Shown piece by piece: positions 59,584-64,000 of a DNA stretch of 64,000 nucleotides. This DNA comes from Podaxis mareebaensis (lineage: Eukaryota > Basidiomycota > Agaricomycetes > Agaricales > Agaricaceae), in assembly GCA_018524725.1 (NCBI GenBank), contig JAEUWP010000207.1, forward strand, positions 434,001 through 498,000, given 5' to 3'. Positions within the stretch are counted from its first letter, which is position 1. The number at the start of each line of letters is the position of its first letter. The position numbers and the translations under genes were made by a program. Under the pieces are notes generated by a model, which was given only the letters and a program-made list of their open reading frames with translations, did no database searches and was not told where the DNA came from.

Positions 59584-59937
59584 GGTGTGTGTGTGGAGAG
59601 TCCGCTGTCTCAAGTAACGCAGGTGAGGTGCTCTGGTCAGAATCGGGTGGGTCACGTGATTGAGACCAGTCAGGGTTGGAGCATTTTACAAAACCAATGA
59701 GTATCATTTGATTATGACTCCTCAACGTATACCTAAATCTGAAAATGCTATATATTATTGTACAGAACCTATGATGTGCGTGCATAAGCTACAAATCCAC
59801 AGTTGTAATGAATCATCAACAAATCAAGTCGCGGCGAATGCAAATAATCCAAGCTAGCTCTAATGCAAGTAGGTAACACGTGTCCAAAGGCAAGGCTTAC
59901 CCCCTAAAAAAACAAGCTCTAAGCAGGAAAGAAAAGG
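59584..59937. other. Intergenic region
   Basis: NDUFS7 promoter side and the 3' flank of the kinase gene. AT-rich around 59700-59780. No gene seen. Confidence 0.45.
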
Positions 59938-61682
59938 CTACAGCTGCGAAGGGTTCTGTGATGTTAGCCAGGGATGTATCTTAACCTGCTGTATCGTTAA
60001 TCGGGTTTCCGGATTCGGGTCCAAACACCGACGCATGAGATCAACAGCCTCCTCGGACAATTTGGCATCGGGTGGGTCTGAAATCGTAACCCTCCCGTAC
60101 ACTGCATCCCTTGGGGACGGAAACGGTGATGTCCCCGTTAACAAGTAGGAAAGAAGGACTCCCAGCGTCCAGATTTCGGCCGGCGCTGCCTGGTACTTCT
60201 TCTTCAACAATATCTCTGATGAAGCGTACGCGGCCGTCCCAAAGAACTGAGTGTAGTATGGCCGGGGTTTTGTCGGGTCGACAGCACAGGCGCTGCCAAA
60301 GTCAATCAGCTTTACCTGGCAAGAAGGATGAGTGATCAGCCGAATTGGTGGGAATTTACTTGTTACCTTCATGTTCTGGTCTATGACTAGGTTCTCATCC
60401 TTGATATCACGATGGGCAATACCGAGACTGTCCAAGTAGTGCACAACATCCACCACTTGCGCGAAAACATAGCGAGATTGTGACTCGGATAGCCGCTTGT
60501 CTTCGGACTGTTCAATGCACTCGAACAAGTCATAGGAAGCCCTTCGGGAAATCTCCGGTTTGTCGAAATTGAATAGGGTCGAGGCAGCTTTCACATATGG
60601 TGGCTGGGAGTTTCCGGCATTACTGGACGTCGGGATGTCGGGGTTAATGAGATGAGACGATATTGCAAGCGGTGGTGTTGCGGGCTCAGAGGAATCAAGC
60701 GACCTCTCGGATGCTGACGGTGACAAGGATGGAGTTGAGATCAGACTGTCAATTTGCCGGACATTCTCCTCGCAACTTTGCCATGGGGTACCGTGTAGTT
60801 CTTGCACCTGATTTCCATGCACTTCAGGCAAAGTTGAATTGAACAAGAGAAGAAACATACCAAGTAAAAGTAGAGGTTATCTTCAAAGAGGTCCAGGAAC
60901 TTGATGATATTTTCATGGTTGAGCGAGTTTAATAGGACAATCTCTGTTGGCAACCGTCCAAGGAGCTCATCCTCCATCCACGCATGTTCTGGGACCCTCT
61001 CCTTGACGATAAACTTGACGGCAACTTCCTGCCTTGAAAGTCGATGTCGAGCGGTCATCACGAATCCATATCCTCCTGATCCGAGCTCATCCTCCAGCTG
61101 ATACAGCTCAACAAAGCGCGGGTTAAGATTATGTCCGTGGGGAAATCTTGGACAGTGAAGGTGTGCTTTTGTATTATATGAATGGCCGGAAGGTGGTGGT
61201 GGGATTAGAGAGAAGAAAGGAACAATCTCGCAAGAAGATAGACGTCTCTCAGAGAGATGGTGAAGATGGATCGGACGGAAAATGGTGGAGAAGAAACCCA
61301 ACGGCGAATCCTGACCACATAAGGGCCCCAATTCTGGCGAAGATGCCGTAGGTGAGACGCGCGCAGACCTGTCGTCCTTGAGCTCCTGTCCGATGGATGT
61401 AACTTTAAACAGCTCGGACACTTCCGATATACCTCCAGATGGGTAGCGAAAATCGGGTAGGGGTTTCAACTTCGGTAAGGGAGACATCCTGTGGAGGGGT
61501 AGATCATCACTGGCGTTGTGAACAGCTTTATGAGGATTGGGCGGGTAGTCCATTAAGGATATTTGCGGGGTGTCGGCGTCTATTGAGGTGCAACGAGAGG
61601 AAAAGAAGAATCCCGACGAGTGAGACTCCTGCGGGCGGGAAGATTGTTGTAGAACTGGATACTGGTGTGAGGTAATGATCAT
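59938..61682 (-). CDS. PAS-kinase-like Ser/Thr protein kinase
   Basis: The kinase domain resembles the PASK/PSK1 catalytic half. The probable ATG is at 61682 (MIITSHQYPVLQQSS); the longer frame opens upstream without an ATG. The N-terminal 180 residues are Ser/Pro-rich with no PAS domain seen. The kinase begins YQLEDELGSGGYGFVMTARH (Gly loop), VAVKFIVKERVPEHAWMEDE (catalytic Lys), LLNSLNHENIIKFLDLFED and YFYLVQELHGTPW. About 110 Ser-rich residues follow before FAQVVDVVHYLDSLGIAHRD, then IKDENLV, KLIDFGSACAVD (DFG), FFGTAAYASSEIL, EIWTLGVLLSYLLTGTSPF and RRCLDPNPETRLTIQQV, stop at 59938. Three introns. Catalytic residues are intact. Confidence 0.85.
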
Positions 61683-62251
61683 AGGGGTGGAGAGAGAAGG
61701 AAGACCGAAGTCCCAGGTGTGTTGATGCCCACAGGGAATGCGTTGGTAGGACACGACACGGCTGTGCAGGCAGAGTCAAGCGATGAGAATGCTGTGGGGT
61801 GTCGTAGAAAGCTGCCTATATGGGAATGAATCCCGTGCGATGAAGCGGCGGACCGTGACAAGGCCGTGTCGGATAGGGCAATGGCGAAAGGGATGGGGGA
61901 TAGAATGGCAAGGTGGATAGAAGGGGTGTTACGCTCGAACAAAGGAGAACGGCGACAGAGTGAAGCACCACAACGTGCCGGGTGCTGGGTAGCGATCGAT
62001 GTTTGGAATAATATATACGATGAAACCATCCTGTCCCCGATGAGATCATCCTCAGAAAACGCCGGCTGTCTCCTCTAAACAGACTTGTTGCCTAATCCGG
62101 CAGCTGATCGCGTCGTCTTTTCCGATCACGTCCCGATCACTCACCTTTTCTGCCATGGAGCCCCGTTCCGCTATCCATACCTCACACAATCACACGGCAC
62201 GCATCCAAAGAATTTCATTCATCAACATTCGAGCAGTGTTACATCCATCTC
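61683..62251. other. Intergenic region
   Basis: Kinase promoter and 5' leader side (61683-62000), then the 3' flank of the glycosylase gene. Short frames here carry no motif. Confidence 0.45.
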
Positions 62252-64000
62252 CTACTCTCCACTTGCGAGCGACCACATGTAATAGACACCTGTTCTCCGA
62301 TTCAGCGTCAGTACTATGTATCATTGCCACCTGACACCCACCAATACTCCTATACGGTTTCCAGTTCTCGGTCAAGATTTCCATCTCCTGTGGGGTCAAC
62401 AGTGCGCCTCTATTATTAGTTGGGCGACGTAAGCATCAAAACGGGGACATTTCTCTCGAGCAGGCTCACTTGATTTTCTTCTTCCCTGAGATCCGGCTCC
62501 TTAACTCGGAAACACTAAGCGTCTTCGGGAGGGGTAGGATCTCTGTACCCTTAGAGTTTCTCAAGGTTTTTGAGATTGATGGAGTAAAAACTGGTGGGAA
62601 CCCATTCAGGCCATCCACCTTTTGGTCCTCGACATAATGACTTGGACCGGAGTTATCATGGCCGCTTGTTTCGCCTATAACCGGTAGATAGCCTTCATCA
62701 GTGTCATCGTCACTATCGTCATTATCGATCCGCTTTGAATTTGCTTCGGCCTTTTTGGTCGAGGATTGACTGATCTTCTCTGGTGAAATGCTGAAAGGAT
62801 CAGAAGGTGAGTGCAATGCCAGAAACCACCGAGCGAGCCCACGCTGCACGCCTAGGTCTCCTATTACAGCATAATAAATTTGTTCGTGACGCAGCTGGAT
62901 GTGGAAACTCACCCACTGGCAAGATATCCGGGCGCCTCAAGGAAAAAATGGCAAACATATCAACTGCGGCGTTCAACACCACCGTCAACGATTTCTCCCT
63001 GGAGATGAAAATCAGGACCTACCCGTCCACTAAAGTGTGACATCACATCAACTACAGTCATGGAGTATGAGTGGGATCTTGACTTACGCGCCCTATTCCT
63101 CTGACCTCGATAAGCATCTTGGCCAATTCCTCGTCGGTTGCGGACAGGATCCTTCGTGTGGATAGCCGTCCATCCGTAAATCGTTTGGCCAAATCTTGAA
63201 CTACAAGAATTTTGGGTAACGTTGGTGAGATTCCACTGCTAGCTCTTGCTATTCTGACGCACTATATTCCGCCTTCCGCGCACTTAAGCCAGCCGATCTT
63301 AGAGTTGACAAATCCGTGGCTGCTACCTGAGCAGGGGTTGGAAAGGAGTTGGATCTTCCCGACAGTCTTAGTCTCGAAATGACCATCAAATCTTACTGTC
63401 TGGCTTACTGCATCTCTCCTGGTTTCTCGGGTAGAGTTGGGTCATACAACCGTTTGAACTTGTGAATTATAGATCTGGCAGCGAGCCACGAGATTTGTTG
63501 TCCCCTGGGATCATCCACTCTGAGTCAAATTGTTTATGCAAATTCCGCACAGCGGACAGGGAGGGACACATACAGTATTGAGGTGGAAAGAGCACTGTAC
63601 ACGGAATGAGCTGTCACAAAGAACTAAATATAGACAAAAACACACTGGAACGGGTGAAAACGTTCGAGGTTTTCATAAGGTTTGCACGCTAGCTTATTGA
63701 AAAGATCCTCGAAACGGTGGTCGACGCTAATAAGATGCTGCTTTGCTTCGTCCAAGGAAAATGTCAGCACGGCAGGGACAACCGCATCTGTATCTTCCTC
63801 GCCGGGGGATCCAAGAGGTTCATCGACTTTCATAGAAATCGCTACCTCAACAGCTGCTTTGCGGGATTTTTTCTGGTTTCTAGGCGTGTCAGACGCATCT
63901 TCGGCGATTCTTTTCTTCGTGGTTGCCCTTGAGGTGGATTTTGGCGCATCTCCTTTCGCGTCACTACTTTCCGTGGTTACATTGACACGTTGAATGGAGT
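62252..64000 (-). CDS. DNA-3-methyladenine glycosylase (AlkA/MAG, HhH-GPD), 5' end outside window
   Basis: Base-excision repair glycosylase. The frame is open to the window edge, with a basic, Ser-rich N-terminus (RATTKKRIAEDASDTPRNQK), so the start lies beyond 64000. LTFSLDEAKQHLISVDHRFE, LACKPYENLERFHPF are at about 63640-63770. Later exons give FTDGRLSTRRILSATDEELA, LIEVRGIG, DMFAIFSLRRPDILPVGDLG (catalytic Asp, split by an intron at about 62870-62925) and VQRGLARWFLALHSP. About 110 residues with an acidic run (NDDSDDDTDEG) are inserted before ISGKKKIKGALLTPQEME, ENWKPYRSIG and VYYMWSLA, the typical C-terminus, stop at 62252. The insertion is likely flexible. Confidence 0.85.

Noticed and set aside
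61683..61754. Start of the kinase at the 5' end of the open frame (61754)
   Set aside because: The codon there is GTG; the first in-frame ATG is at 61682. An upstream exon cannot be excluded.

Overview
This window is nuclear DNA of a filamentous basidiomycete, most likely an Agaricomycete. Genes are dense and on both strands, and nearly all are cut by many 50-65 base introns (GTRNGY...YAG). The gene set fits a mushroom-forming fungus: SUR7/claudin-like and choline-transporter-like membrane proteins, a KRE6-type beta-glucan protein, a CBM1 protein, an F-box/LRR-like protein and a basidiomycete Zn2Cys6 factor. I saw no transposon, CRISPR array, operon or secondary-metabolite cluster. All gene models were joined by eye from splice signals and protein-family conservation, so internal exon borders are inferences unless stated.

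Layout. 0-6 kb: TLG2-type t-SNARE, a small Cys-rich protein and the Fe-S assembly factor NAR1. 6-14 kb: a PL14 lyase with a GPI-like tail, a vacuolar amino-acid transporter, phosphomevalonate kinase (ERG8) and ferrochelatase (HEM15). 14-25 kb: an F-box-like protein, a membrane RING E3, a coiled-coil protein with a J-like HPD end and a GTPBP1-type GTPase. 25-31 kb: three cell-wall or carbohydrate genes (KRE6/SKN1 GH16, a CBM1 protein and a membrane-anchored GH18 chitinase). 31-38 kb: a tandem pair of PhoD-type alkaline phosphatases. 38-45 kb: an unrecognised 100-residue protein, a four-TM claudin-like protein, tRNA-His, a PNS1 transporter and a PP2C phosphatase. 45-64 kb: the eIF5-mimic protein 5MP/BZW, a Zn2Cys6 transcription factor, the meiotic recombination factor MND1, a cytochrome P450, a large disordered protein, the complex I PSST subunit (NDUFS7), a PAS-kinase-like Ser/Thr kinase and an AlkA/MAG-type DNA glycosylase that runs off the right edge.

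The most unusual feature is gene architecture rather than gene content. Both PhoD paralogs can only be read through a series of extremely short exons of 8, 1, 12, 26, 16, 11 and 19 bases, in the same order, sizes and phases. This includes a single-nucleotide exon that completes the Trp codon just before the DDHE motif. Similar microexons appear in the chitinase (12 bases, at the FTNW motif), ferrochelatase (14), MND1 (a start exon consisting only of ATG, plus a 15-base exon with a GC-AG intron) and NDUFS7 (a 13-base terminal coding exon). Two PhoD introns and one MND1 intron use GC donors. Together this points to heavy use of intron-defined splicing of microexons.
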